Assembly (NCBI GenBank): GCA_020430865.1
Contig: JAGQIY010000803.1
Coordinates: 1-14,463 of the forward strand
Length of the DNA stretch: 14,463 nt
DNA from: Myxococcales bacterium
GTDB taxonomy: Bacteria > Myxococcota > Polyangia > Polyangiales > Polyangiaceae
Direction of reading: 5' to 3'
Both the position numbers and the translations under genes were made by a program. Every line of letters begins with the position of its first letter. Position 1 is the first letter of the stretch. This document shows positions 1-6,560 of this stretch, piece after piece. The notes beneath the pieces were generated by a model that had not been told where the DNA came from, did not search any database, and saw nothing but the letters and a program-made list of their open reading frames with translations.

Positions 1-356
1 GATTCCGTGGTGTAATACGTGGGGTTGTTGATGACCTCGCCGTTCGCGGGACAGGTCACGCGCCACTTGCTGTTCTCGTACTTGGGGATGGCGGCATAGA
101 TCTGCCGGTCGGTGCCCTTGCAGATGGCGTTCAGCGTGTAGCCGCCCCCGGCCTTCGGCGAGCGGATACCGAGAAAGGGCGCGTTGGCCTTCAGCAGTCC
201 ATTCTGGACGTACTGAGGCTGGACGAGGGGGTCCTTGACCCAGTGCACCGGAGTCAGGTTTCCCGCGGAAGCGACTCCAGAGATCGTCAGCGCTGCTGTT
301 GCAGCGAGTCCAGCGAGGGCGAGGGTCGGCAGAGGCTTGCGGCTAGGTCGCTTCAT
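1..356 (-). CDS. Secreted protein of unknown function, N-terminal part (truncated by window edge)
   Basis: The minus strand is open from an ATG at 356 to the left edge, giving 118 codons with no stop, so the C-terminus is missing. The N-terminus is a clear Sec signal peptide: basic MKRPSRK, a hydrophobic Ala/Leu stretch at about residues 11-28, and an AxA-type cleavage site SGVASA|GN after residue 31. The mature part begins NLTPVHWVKDPLVQ and contains two cysteines (in NAICKG and RVTCPA), which could form a disulphide in the periplasm or outside the cell. A GGAG (366-369 on the complement) sits about 10 nt before the ATG, supporting this start. I do not recognise the family. Export and start are well supported; function is unknown. 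Transcription runs away from the 601 gene, so the two share the 357-600 divergent spacer. Confidence 0.72.
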   Translation of the reverse strand, partial: MKRPSRKPLPTLALAGLAATAALTISGVASAGNLTPVHWVKDPLVQPQYVQNGLLKANAPFLGIRSPKAGGGYTLNAICKGTDRQIYAAIPKYENSKWRVTCPANGEVINNPTYYTTE

Positions 357-600
357 CCAAGTAGGCTCCAGTCAGAGGTAGGGGTTCCCTCACCCCCAAA
401 CCAGGCGGGGCGAGTTGCCTCCGCCAGAGCAAGCCATGTGCCGCCGTGAACACGCGCGATTCGCCTGGATTTCTAGGTTTTTCTGGAGCTCCGAGCGTGC
501 GGTGTGCGCACGTGCCGTGCGAGCGCACGCGCGGGACAATCGGCGAAAAATGCTCCGCAAACGACCCGCGATCCGTGTTCGGATCCGGGGGTGAGGCGCC

Positions 601-1332
601 TTGCTTAGACACTGCATCCGACGTGGCCTGCCGTTGTTGCTGCTCTCGTCACTCCACGGCTGCGTCCCCGTCTTCGGCACGCCGCTCTCTCTCCCCCCCA
701 AGCTCGAAGCCCAGCGCGATGACTACGAAGCGGATCTGAATCTGGCGTTCGCTCGCGTGAACCGCTTCGCCGCGAGGTACGACTGGTCAGTCAAGGCGGA
801 GGATCTGGTCGTCGACTTCGAGGTGTTCGAGACGCAGGCCGCGCTGTGGCGCCGCGTCCTCGAGCTGGAAGGATTGCCAGCCAGCACCCAGCTTCCGGTC
901 ACCGGACTGGCCGCGACCATCGAAGGCGGCCACTTGCTCGCGGTGTCCCCGATCGAGTACCGACGCTTGCACCCCGAGTACCCTGGAGACGAACAGGCAT
1001 GGGAACAGCTGCTCGCTCACGAGCTGGTGCACGCTCTCCACGTTGCGCTTCTTCGCGGAAACGCGGAGGAGATGGGCCCGGTGTGGTTCTACGAGGGCTT
1101 CGCGGTCGTGGGCTCCGGGCAACGTTTGGGACTCGACGAGCGCTTCGACTCCAACCGGGCCGCGTTGGCCGCCCTGGAGAGCGTCGAGTCGCGGCCCCCG
1201 CAGCAACGTAAGGGAAGCTACGCGACCTACGCAGCCGTCTTGCGGCACTTCATGCGGAAGGTGCCGCTTCCGGAGCTCTTGCACCGAGCAAACGACCCGG
1301 ATTTCGAGGCTTGGCTCCGGCGCCTGCCCTGA
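601..1332 (+). CDS. HExxH (gluzincin, peptidase-MA-like) metalloprotease, probable lipoprotein
   Basis: This 243-aa protein starts at a TTG preceded by a purine-rich GGGGTGAGG (587-596), four bases upstream. The N-terminus is basic, followed by a Leu-rich core (LPLLLLSSL), and then LHGC at residues 18-21. This resembles a lipobox with an unusual His at -2, so lipidation is probable but not certain. The zinc site is HELVH at residues 140-144, with a second-helix glutamate in WFYEGFA (E165), spaced as in gluzincins related to the M1/peptidase-MA group, where a Glu about 20 residues after HExxH is the third ligand. The preceding W134-E-Q-L-L-A-H helix and following A-L-H also fit. Length suits a minimal catalytic domain without the M1 N-terminal domain. 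It likely acts in the periplasm or on the outer membrane; the substrate is unknown. It leads a probable three-gene operon with two lipoproteins downstream (40-nt and 6-nt gaps). Confidence 0.82.
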   Translation: MLRHCIRRGLPLLLLSSLHGCVPVFGTPLSLPPKLEAQRDDYEADLNLAFARVNRFAARYDWSVKAEDLVVDFEVFETQAALWRRVLELEGLPASTQLPVTGLAATIEGGHLLAVSPIEYRRLHPEYPGDEQAWEQLLAHELVHALHVALLRGNAEEMGPVWFYEGFAVVGSGQRLGLDERFDSNRAALAALESVESRPPQQRKGSYATYAAVLRHFMRKVPLPELLHRANDPDFEAWLRRLP

Positions 1333-1372
1333 GCTTGCCAGTTGCAGAGGAGTCCCATAAGTTCGGCGACGA

Positions 1373-1996
1373 ATGCCTCGTTCCTTCCTTGGCGGAGTGA
1401 TCCTCGCGCTGGCAGTCGGTTGCTCGTCGTCCTCGACCAACACCGCCAGCACCTGTACCGCGGGCGAGACCAAGCAGTGCGCGTGCCCGGGCGCCCAGGT
1501 GGGGGTCCAGACGTGCCAGAGTAGCGGCAGCTACGGCAGCTGCGAGCAGTGTCGCGACCCCGGAAGCGGCGGCTCCGGCGGGAGCGGCGCGGCGGCTGGC
1601 GCTGGGGGTGGCGGCGGACTCGGCGACGGGGATCCCAATGACTGCCCCGGGCAAGAGCTGTTGCTGAGCGGCGATCCGCCGAGCGTCAGCGTGGAAGGGA
1701 ACCTCGCCAACAACGCCGAGCTGGTCCAGCCCGACTGCGAGTTCAGTGAGGGCATGCGCTCGGCGGTCTACCGCGTGACGCCGGGATCGCCCGGCGCGAT
1801 GACCATCGAGTTCACCGGGATCAGCAGCGCACGCCGCGTGATCGCCGTCCGCGAAGCCAACTGCGAGCTCTCCACGTCCGACCTCAGCTGCGGGGAAGGC
1901 GACACCGCGAACGTCTCGGTGAAGGCGGGCACCGAGTACTACATCGTGCTGGCGGGCGACCAGGTCCCATATACCCTGACCGTGACGTTACCCTGA
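1373..1996 (+). CDS. Cys-rich lipoprotein with Gly-rich linker and PPC-like C-terminal domain
   Basis: A 207-aa lipoprotein precursor: short basic N-terminus, hydrophobic core, and lipobox LAVGC with the lipidated Cys at residue 17. Residues 28-60 form a compact cysteine block (C28, C36, C38, C48, C57, C60; pattern CxC, then GxQxC, then GxCxxC) of a kind repeatedly seen in myxobacterial surface proteins. Residues 62-86 are a Gly/Ser/Ala linker. Residues about 91-207 look like an all-beta domain ending in EYYIVLAGDQVPYTLTVTLP, which resembles the last strands of pre-peptidase C-terminal (PPC) domains. Four further cysteines (91, 122, 164, 173) could pair within it. No enzymatic motif is seen; a surface binding or structural role is inferred. 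It lies 40 nt after the metalloprotease gene and 6 nt before the next lipoprotein gene. No strong Shine-Dalgarno sequence precedes the ATG, so coupling to the upstream gene is possible. Confidence 0.8.
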   Translation: MPRSFLGGVILALAVGCSSSSTNTASTCTAGETKQCACPGAQVGVQTCQSSGSYGSCEQCRDPGSGGSGGSGAAAGAGGGGGLGDGDPNDCPGQELLLSGDPPSVSVEGNLANNAELVQPDCEFSEGMRSAVYRVTPGSPGAMTIEFTGISSARRVIAVREANCELSTSDLSCGEGDTANVSVKAGTEYYIVLAGDQVPYTLTVTLP

Positions 1997-2002
1997 GGAA
2001 CC

Positions 2003-2596
2003 GTGCTCGTCGCAAGCCGCTGCGCAGTCGCCGCGAGCATCCTGGTGCTCACCTCGCTGGCTTGCTCGCGGGAGTCAGCCCCCGAGGTGCAGCCCCTGGG
2101 TTCCGCGCCAGCTGAGGCCGCGGCGTCCGTACCGACCAGCAGCGCCGCAGCTGCCGGCGTAGCCCCCAGCAGTAACCCGCCGGACCGCGCGAGCCCGACG
2201 AGTCCCAGGTGCCACCCCTCGAATCCCAGCATGGCTCGCTTCTGGAGCGAGCTCGACAAGCAGGACTTGAAGGAGCTGGTGGAGGGTCACGTCGCCGGAG
2301 CCGCGCGAGGTGAAGCCGGCTGCGTGCTCGCGGCGTTCATGTCGGGCGTCAACGTCCTGAGCTTCACGGCGCCTTCGCCGAAGCTCAAGCCGATGGATCC
2401 GAAGTGGAAGGGCGGCGACACCGGCAAGCCACCAGCTGCGTTCAGCCCCGAGTTGCGCGAGGTGATGCCCGAGGTCGGGCAACCGCAGCCGCTGCTCGAG
2501 GAGAAGTTCGAAGACGGCGAAGGAAACTTCATGACCCGCAAGCTCTACCGCACGACCGACGGGCGCTTCGTCCTGGTGCTGGACTACGCGGGCTAG
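2003..2596 (+). CDS. Lipoprotein of unknown function with Ala/Ser/Pro-rich tether
   Basis: A 197-aa product starting at GTG, six bases after the stop of the upstream lipoprotein gene. The overlapping TGAGGA (1994-1999) can act as Shine-Dalgarno, so the two are probably translationally coupled. The N-terminus has a hydrophobic stretch (AASILVLTSLA) ending in C21. SLAC is an imperfect lipobox, because -3 is Ser rather than Leu or Val. Residues 22-70 are a low-complexity Ala/Ser/Pro tether typical of surface-anchored proteins. Residues about 71-197 look folded, with predicted helices around FWSELDKQDLKELVEGHV and a final beta-like RFVLVLDYAG. Cysteines 70 and 107 could bond. I recognise no family. 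Position at the end of a run of three exported products suggests an envelope role alongside the metalloprotease. Confidence 0.74.
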   Translation: MLVASRCAVAASILVLTSLACSRESAPEVQPLGSAPAEAAASVPTSSAAAAGVAPSSNPPDRASPTSPRCHPSNPSMARFWSELDKQDLKELVEGHVAGAARGEAGCVLAAFMSGVNVLSFTAPSPKLKPMDPKWKGGDTGKPPAAFSPELREVMPEVGQPQPLLEEKFEDGEGNFMTRKLYRTTDGRFVLVLDYAG

Positions 2597-2649
2597 CTCG
2601 CTCCGCAGGGCTGAGCAGTACTACGCACGAAACCAGGCAAAAACAGCTG

Positions 2650-2722
2650 CGCCCCCGAGAGGAGTCGAACCTCTGACCAACGGTTTAGGAAACCGCTGCT
2701 CTATCCTCTGAGCTACGGGGGC
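2650..2722 (-). tRNA. tRNA-Arg (anticodon CCT)
   Basis: The complement folds into a complete cloverleaf of 73 nt. It has a perfect 7-bp acceptor stem (GCCCCCG/CGGGGGC), a D-arm GCTC...GAGC, an anticodon stem GCGGT/ACCGT with loop TTCCTAA (anticodon CCT, decoding AGG), a 5-nt variable loop, and a T-arm AGAGG-TTCGACT-CCTCT. The discriminator base is G and CCA is not encoded. A TTTTT run on the complement (2639-2643) follows shortly after the 3' end and may help termination. AGG is a rare arginine codon in a G+C-rich genome, so this is expected to be a low-abundance isoacceptor. Confidence 0.96.
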
Positions 2723-2757
2723 TCCCGGCACGGCCGAGCGCTTTTCAGCGGGCGCAG

Positions 2758-2787
2758 GGTATATCAGCCGGCGGGGAGCGTTGCCAG
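2758..2787 (-). promoter_or_regulatory. Candidate sigma70-type promoter for the tRNA-Arg gene
   Basis: On the complement, CTGGCA (2782-2787; 4 of 6 to TTGACA) is followed after 18 bp by TATACC (2758-2763; 4 of 6 to TATAAT), with a G+C-rich segment just downstream as in stable-RNA promoters. The predicted start near 2751 would leave a leader of about 29 nt before the mature tRNA. It is the only A+T-rich box in the spacer. This is a motif match only. Confidence 0.4.
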
Positions 2788-2865
2788 TCCACTGCCGCCA
2801 GGCGCCTCACGACTCGCCTCACCCCCGCCCGATCCCGCGATTCTGCAGTGATTTCTAGCGGCCTT

Positions 2866-2892
2866 GCAGCATGCGGCGGCCGTGGATGCTGC
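2866..2892. repeat. 7-bp inverted repeat just upstream of the split-barrel gene
   Basis: GCAGCAT (2866-2872) and ATGCTGC (2886-2892) are perfect inverted arms around a 13-nt G+C-rich spacer, ending 12 nt before the ATG at 2905. It could be an operator or a leader hairpin affecting initiation of the downstream gene, whose Shine-Dalgarno sequence is otherwise weak. It may also be chance in G+C-rich DNA. Confidence 0.4.
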
Positions 2893-2904
2893 GTAGGCTG
2901 GGTC

Positions 2905-3474
2905 ATGGGCAAGATCTTCGAGGCGCTGGACGAGGGGCTCTGCGAGTTCATCCGCGCGCAACATGTCTTCTTCGTCGCGACCGCTCCCCTCGCTGCGGAC
3001 GGCCACGTGAACGTGTCTCCCAAGGGACACGACAGCCTGCGCATCTTGAGTCCGACGCGCCTCGCCTACCTGGATCTGGTCGGCAGCGGCGTCGAGACCA
3101 TCGCGCACCTGAGGGAGAACGGCCGCGTGTGCTTGATGTGGCTCGCCTTCGAAGGCAAGCCGCGTATCCTGCGCGTCCACGGTCGAGGTCGCCCCGTGTT
3201 TCCCCACGAAATCGAGTTCGAGGAGCTAGCTGGTCACTTCCCGAGCTACCCGAACCAGCGCTCGATCCTCGTCATCGAGGCGCTACGCATCGCCGACAGC
3301 TGCGGCTACAGCGTGCCGCTGATGGACTTCGTCTCCGACCGCGACCAGCTCAGCAAGTGGGCAGACCGCAAGGGACCCGATGGCATTCGCGCCTACCTGG
3401 AAGAGAAGAACCTCCAGAGCCTGGACGGCCTCCCAGGCCTGGACTCGTGCGCCATCGTGTCCGATCCCGAGTGA
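2905..3474 (+). CDS. Pyridoxamine 5'-phosphate oxidase-like FMN-binding split-barrel protein
   Basis: I choose the ATG at 2905 (189 aa) because family members begin with an MGKI(F/Y)E..D..L..FI helix. The longer frame from a GTG at 2848 adds only a Gly/Cys-rich leader with no family character. The sequence follows the split-barrel pattern: an N-terminal helix, QHVFFVATAPLAADGHVNVSPKG (residues 19-41, first barrel strands and the flavin-phosphate region), AYLDLVGSGVETIAHLRENGRVCLMW (54-79), and FEGKPRILRVHGRGR (82-96). The C-terminal IADSCGYSVPLMDF motif (129-142) is characteristic of a large subgroup of PPOX-related proteins. It is a soluble cytoplasmic protein that probably binds FMN or a similar cofactor. 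The substrate is not predictable, and it should not be called PdxH because it is short and lacks the typical PNPOx C-terminal region. It appears monocistronic, between a tRNA gene and a convergent minus-strand operon. Confidence 0.85.
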   Translation: MGKIFEALDEGLCEFIRAQHVFFVATAPLAADGHVNVSPKGHDSLRILSPTRLAYLDLVGSGVETIAHLRENGRVCLMWLAFEGKPRILRVHGRGRPVFPHEIEFEELAGHFPSYPNQRSILVIEALRIADSCGYSVPLMDFVSDRDQLSKWADRKGPDGIRAYLEEKNLQSLDGLPGLDSCAIVSDPE

Positions 3475-3479
3475 CCGCT

Positions 3480-3525
3480 CGAGGCGCTCCGCGTAGGTTC
3501 GAGGCCATGCACGCACCGCGCCTCG
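3480..3525. repeat. Long-loop inverted repeat between convergent genes (possible terminator)
   Basis: CGAGGCGC (3480-3487) and GCGCCTCG (3518-3525) are 8-bp perfect inverted arms separated by 30 nt, placed five bases after the stop codon of the 2905-3474 gene and in the tail-to-tail gap with the minus-strand gene ending at 3581. There is no T tract on either strand, so it is not a textbook intrinsic terminator. It may still stabilise RNA ends. Confidence 0.3.
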
Positions 3526-3580
3526 CAATACCTGGCGACATCGACGGGCTGCTCAGCCTGTGTTCACACCATTCGAGTAG

Positions 3581-4807
3581 CTAGCTCACGACGCTGGTGA
3601 CGACCTGATTCAGCTCCTGCACCAAGCGATTGAGCGCGTCCTGCTCTGGAACGCGCGTGAACCCGAGATACAGGTGCTGAGGCTCGATACCATCGCTGAA
3701 CGGCTGGAAGCGCACGACCCCAGCGTCCCCCGAAGCACCCGGGCTACCGTCCAGGTAGCTGGTGCCGCTGAACAGCAGCCTGCCGTTCATGAAGTAGCGC
3801 GGCAGCTCGGCGACACGGCCGCATAGCGCGAGCGCTTCACTGCGCGGCGACAGGAAGGCCTCGAACGCCGCTGCCAGGCGTGGCAACAGCTCGGCCATGC
3901 GCTCGGCGCTCTGCTCCCAGCGCGGATGATAGGCTACGTGCGCCGGGTTCAAGAGCGCGCCGACCCGCGCCTGCAAGGTGAACAGCTCGTGCTCCAGGCG
4001 CAGGCTCTCCGGAGTGGTGCCCCGCGGCAACGCGAGGACGACGTCGCGGTTCTGCTGGGGGCCGAACAGGCTGAGTTGCTGCGCCTTCGCCGCGCCGTCC
4101 ACCACGCCGGGCGCCCGCCCTTCGTCGATCACCTCACCCAGGATCCTGTCCGAAGCGAACCAGTCGAGCTGCGACGCCAGCGCTGCGGGCGGCTGCACGA
4201 TCAGCAGGTGATCGAAGTTCGCGCGCTCCGTCAGCTGACCGTCGTGGACATGGAGCGTGGGGAAGAACACCTGATCCGGATGGCGATGAGGAAAGCTGAA
4301 CGCCATCGGGTGGATGCGCTCGGGGGCGGGCTCGAACAGGCCGAGCTTCTTCGGCTTCGGCTTGAGCTTGAACACCGCGAACCCCCAGTCGGCGTAGCGC
4401 GCCAGCTTCTGCGTGACGTCGCCGGGCAGCTGGAAGCGCGGATCCAGCCGCGAGAAGTCGCCCATGCTGGGAACGAAGGAGGCTTCGAAGCGCCCGACCC
4501 CGATCACCTTCAACGGCACGGCGAGATCGCCACCTCCCCGCGGCGCAGGACCCGAGCTCTGCGCCGCGGAGTAGAGCAACGGAAAGGCCTCACGCAGATC
4601 AGCGAAGAACTCCGCGTAGCCACCGAGGTCGATGAAGTCTACCGCGTCCTCATCGCTTCCGGGCGGCACCGGAAGCGGCAGCACCATGGCCAGCTCTTCA
4701 GTTGCGGCGAACTCCATGGAGTAGACGAGCAACTGCCGCGCCCCCTCACGCCGCGCGAAGATGTGCGTCGACGAGACGTGGCTCACCGCCTTGGTGAACA
4801 GACACAT
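3581..4807 (-). CDS. Uncharacterised 408-aa cytoplasmic protein with histidine cluster
   Basis: The start is fixed at the ATG at 4807 by a perfect AGGAGG (4815-4820, complement) seven bases upstream. The frame stays open further upstream, but that extension overlaps the SnoaL-like gene. There is no signal peptide or membrane helix, so the protein is probably cytosolic. The N-terminus reads MCLFTKAVSHVSSTHIFARR, followed by LLVYSMEFAATEELAMVLPLPVPPG (residues 26-50), then DFIDLGGYAEFFADLREAFP. A histidine cluster is conspicuous: H166, H174, H176, H186 and H188 within FPHRHPDQVFFPTLHVHDG. Two HxH pairs 12 residues apart could bind a metal. The C-terminal third is helical with Leu/Ala-rich segments (about 299-322), ending in a LVQELNQVVTSVVS helix. 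I recognise no named family. It is the second gene of a two-gene unit, 32 nt after the SnoaL-like gene. Confidence 0.82.
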   Translation of the reverse strand: MCLFTKAVSHVSSTHIFARREGARQLLVYSMEFAATEELAMVLPLPVPPGSDEDAVDFIDLGGYAEFFADLREAFPLLYSAAQSSGPAPRGGGDLAVPLKVIGVGRFEASFVPSMGDFSRLDPRFQLPGDVTQKLARYADWGFAVFKLKPKPKKLGLFEPAPERIHPMAFSFPHRHPDQVFFPTLHVHDGQLTERANFDHLLIVQPPAALASQLDWFASDRILGEVIDEGRAPGVVDGAAKAQQLSLFGPQQNRDVVLALPRGTTPESLRLEHELFTLQARVGALLNPAHVAYHPRWEQSAERMAELLPRLAAAFEAFLSPRSEALALCGRVAELPRYFMNGRLLFSGTSYLDGSPGASGDAGVVRFQPFSDGIEPQHLYLGFTRVPEQDALNRLVQELNQVVTSVVS

Positions 4808-4839
4808 CGTGCTGCCTCCTCCCGTGGTGCTGCCGTGAG

Positions 4840-5226
4840 CTAGCCCTCGAGCAGCGGATTGATGGTCGCGCTGTCCACGTACTGCTCGAACGTCTTGATC
4901 TTGCCGTCGACCAGGCCCATCACGTGCACCACGGCTGCGCGCACCGACTTGCCGTTCTTGCCCTTGGCCGCGTAGTGGCCCTGCATCACCACCGTGTCCC
5001 CGGCGTCGATCAGGCGCGTGATCTCCACCGCGAAGGACTCGAAGGAACCCGCGGTGGGCCCCAGCACCCCCTCGAGCACCGCCTGGGGCCCGTCGTAGAC
5101 CCCACCAAACTTGTAGCCAGCGCTCTCCACCCAGCGGATCTCCGGGTGCAAGCCCGCGAGCACCTTCGGTACATCGCCGGCCGCGAACGCATCGTAGACC
5201 CCTTGCACGATTTCCACGTTGCTCAT
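4840..5226 (-). CDS. SnoaL-like / NTF2-fold protein (ketosteroid isomerase-type)
   Basis: A 128-aa protein starting at the ATG at 5226, with AGGAGGG (5235-5241, complement) eight bases upstream. The pattern is that of the SnoaL/NTF2-like superfamily: an N-terminal helix NVEIVQGVYDAFAAGDVPKVLAGLHPEIRW (3-32, including the typical F-A-A-G-D turn and the HPEIRW strand), a GGVYDGPQAVLEGVL helix (41-55), then long curved strands with DTVVMQGHYAAKGKNGKSVRAAVVHVMGLVDGKIKTFEQYVD (77-118). Length is the usual one for single-domain members. The family covers isomerases, hydrolases, polyketide cyclases and non-catalytic binders, so no reaction can be assigned. It is co-oriented with the uncharacterised gene ending at 3581, which has its own strong Shine-Dalgarno sequence in the 32-nt gap, and it is read away from the tandem-repeat region. 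Confidence 0.85.
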   Translation of the reverse strand: MSNVEIVQGVYDAFAAGDVPKVLAGLHPEIRWVESAGYKFGGVYDGPQAVLEGVLGPTAGSFESFAVEITRLIDAGDTVVMQGHYAAKGKNGKSVRAAVVHVMGLVDGKIKTFEQYVDSATINPLLEG

Positions 5227-5425
5227 CTCGCACTCCCTCCTGCTCTGGAGACGCAGTGTCGAGGAGTCATCGATGGGATGCAACCTGACCCGTGTTTCTG
5301 CGCGGGTAGAGGATCGAAAGCGGGTCTGGGGGTGAGGAGCAGCCGTACCGCGCAAGGTCGAAGGGGAACTCGGAGACTGAGCAAGGGTGCTCACGACTCC
5401 TGAGTAGCTCGGCGTGCCGCGGTCC

Positions 5426-5499
5426 CTGTCCAGTCGCATTGCTGCTGTCCAGTCGCATTGCTGCTGTCCAGTCGCATTGCTGCTGTCCAGTCGCATTGC
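5426..5499. repeat. Four tandem copies of a 19-bp direct repeat
   Basis: The unit GTCCAGTCGCATTGCTGCT starts at 5428, 5447, 5466 and 5485. Copies are identical over their shared length; the last is complete only to GTCCAGTCGCATTGC, then diverges. The two bases before the first unit also match. The period of 19 is not a multiple of three, and the block lies between divergent gene starts, arguing against coding. It could be an array of regulator binding sites (just under two helical turns per unit) or a slippage-generated minisatellite. Confidence 0.95.
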
Positions 5500-5566
5500 C
5501 CGTCAATCTACCCAAGTCGGGGGATAGTGAACGTCCGCCATCGCGCCGATCCTCAGAGCAACATCT

Positions 5567-5571
5567 GGAGG
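5567..5571 (+). promoter_or_regulatory. Shine-Dalgarno GGAGG that fixes the GTG start at 5577
   Basis: GGAGG lies five bases before GTG 5577, an ideal spacing. This favours 5577 over the upstream in-frame ATG at 5439, which lies inside the tandem repeats and would encode a Cys/Val-rich leader without sense. Confidence 0.7.
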
Positions 5572-5576
5572 TCTTC

Positions 5577-6560
5577 GTGAAGAACCGTCTCGTCACCCAA
5601 CGCCAAGCCCGCCAATCAGACTCACGCTGGTCCCGGCCCGAGAAGCAAATCCGCGCAGCAATTCCAGGCAGACCACGTGCTCTGAGTCTGGCGAACCTGC
5701 TGCTGCTCGGCGCGCTGGCTCCTTCCCTCGGAGGTTGCATGTTCCTGGAGCTGAACGGCGGCTACTACCCGATCACGAGCTACGACGCCCCCGAGGGGGC
5801 TGCCGGCGGCGGACCCGAGCTGCAGAGCAAGTTCGGCTTCGGGATCTCGGTCGGGACATACATCGAGTTCGCTCAGACGGTGCGCATCGCCGCGGGTGGT
5901 GAGTTCGGTCGCGTCTTGATCGAAGACAGCGACGGGGGTGAGGGGCACATCAACCGCGCCGCACCCGGAGCCCGAGCCGACGTCAGCGTGCTGGAGCTCA
6001 GCGAGGACACCAAGGTGCGCGCCACCGCCGAAGCGCTGTTCGGCAGCTCGAGCCTGACCTACACCCCGAGCGGCGGCAGCGAGCAAAGCTTCGACGATGG
6101 CAAGAACTTCAGCCTGTTCATCGGCGCGACCTACGCGTGGTTCGAGAACGACTCGGACACGCTGATGGCCAGCATCGGCCCGCACTACATCAAGTCGAGC
6201 AACGACGAAGGTGGCAGCGTCTCCTCGACCGGCTTGGCGCTCAAGCTGACAGTCAGCGCGAACCTCGCTGGCGGCGGGGACGGTGGCGGGAGCACCCCCA
6301 CCCAAGGTGGTGAAGGCATCGTGGCGATCACGATGAGCCTGGCGAACGAGTCCTCGATCATCGGCGAGTTCGCCAACGCCGCGCGCAGCCACGGGTGCAG
6401 CGTCGACGAGAAGCCGAATCAGGTGATCGCGCGCTGCTCCGAGGGCAACATCGTCTACATCCAGAATGGGAAGAAGGCGATCGCGCTGTGCCAGAAGGGC
6501 ATGAGCGAGGGCGAGTGCAACCGCCTCCATCAGCGGCTCAAGGACCGAACCCCCTACTGA
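5577..6560 (+). CDS. Lipoprotein with beta-rich (porin-like) body and four-Cys C-terminal domain
   Basis: A 327-aa product from the GTG at 5577. The signal peptide has an unusually long basic n-region (about 35 residues) before LSLANLLLLGALAPSLGGC, a good lipobox (LGGC) placing the lipidated Cys at residue 54. Residues about 55-230 have alternating polar/hydrophobic strands with Gly/aromatic ends (GGYYPI, FGFGISVGTYIEF, FSLFIGATYAWFEND, MASIGPHYIKSS, GLALKLTVSANL), as in small outer-membrane beta-barrel or barrel-like domains. A Gly/Thr/Ser linker at about 231-245 precedes a C-terminal domain (246-327) with C274, C287, C305 and C314, probably two disulphides, and a charged end. The four cysteines are confined to this tail. 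I recognise no specific family. The barrel reading is inference from composition; an immunoglobulin-like or other beta fold is possible. The gene stands alone, 81 nt before the methyltransferase gene. Confidence 0.76.
   Translation: MKNRLVTQRQARQSDSRWSRPEKQIRAAIPGRPRALSLANLLLLGALAPSLGGCMFLELNGGYYPITSYDAPEGAAGGGPELQSKFGFGISVGTYIEFAQTVRIAAGGEFGRVLIEDSDGGEGHINRAAPGARADVSVLELSEDTKVRATAEALFGSSSLTYTPSGGSEQSFDDGKNFSLFIGATYAWFENDSDTLMASIGPHYIKSSNDEGGSVSSTGLALKLTVSANLAGGGDGGGSTPTQGGEGIVAITMSLANESSIIGEFANAARSHGCSVDEKPNQVIARCSEGNIVYIQNGKKAIALCQKGMSEGECNRLHQRLKDRTPY

Larger units (their letters stand above)
5227..5576. other. 350-bp divergent intergenic region
   Basis: This is the longest non-coding gap in the window. 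It separates the divergent starts at 5226 (minus) and 5577 (plus). It contains both ribosome binding sites, the block of four 19-bp direct repeats at 5426-5499, and no ORF that looks real. Reading frames through the repeats on both strands produce only low-complexity repeated peptides. I see no convincing -35/-10 pair. Confidence 0.7.

Noticed and set aside
495..530. GCGTGCG/CGCACGC inverted repeat in the 357-600 spacer
   Set aside because: The 22-nt spacer and simple GC/GT-alternating composition make it likely to occur by chance. No link to a start site or T tract.
1411..1423. Sigma54-like -24/-12 element (TGGCA...TTGC) in the start of the Cys-rich lipoprotein gene
   Set aside because: The GG to GC spacing is 9 rather than the required 10, and it lies inside the coding region for the signal peptide.
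2650..2722. tRNA-Arg as the attachment site of a genomic island
   Set aside because: No integrase gene and no second copy of the tRNA 3' end are visible in the window, and neighbouring genes have the same G+C-rich character on both sides.
2848..2904. Longer start (GTG 2848) for the split-barrel gene
   Set aside because: It adds a Gly/Cys leader absent from the family pattern, and it would run through the inverted repeat. ATG 2905 matches the conserved MGKI start.
4808..5233. Upstream extension of the 3581-4807 frame to 5233 on the minus strand (a 550-aa reading)
   Set aside because: It overlaps the SnoaL-like gene in another frame, has an Arg/Gly-rich shadow composition, and the true start at 4807 has a perfect AGGAGG seven bases upstream.
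5439..5576. Upstream extension of the 5577 gene to an ATG inside the tandem repeats
   Set aside because: It would encode repeat-derived Cys-rich peptide before the signal peptide. GTG 5577 has an ideal GGAGG.
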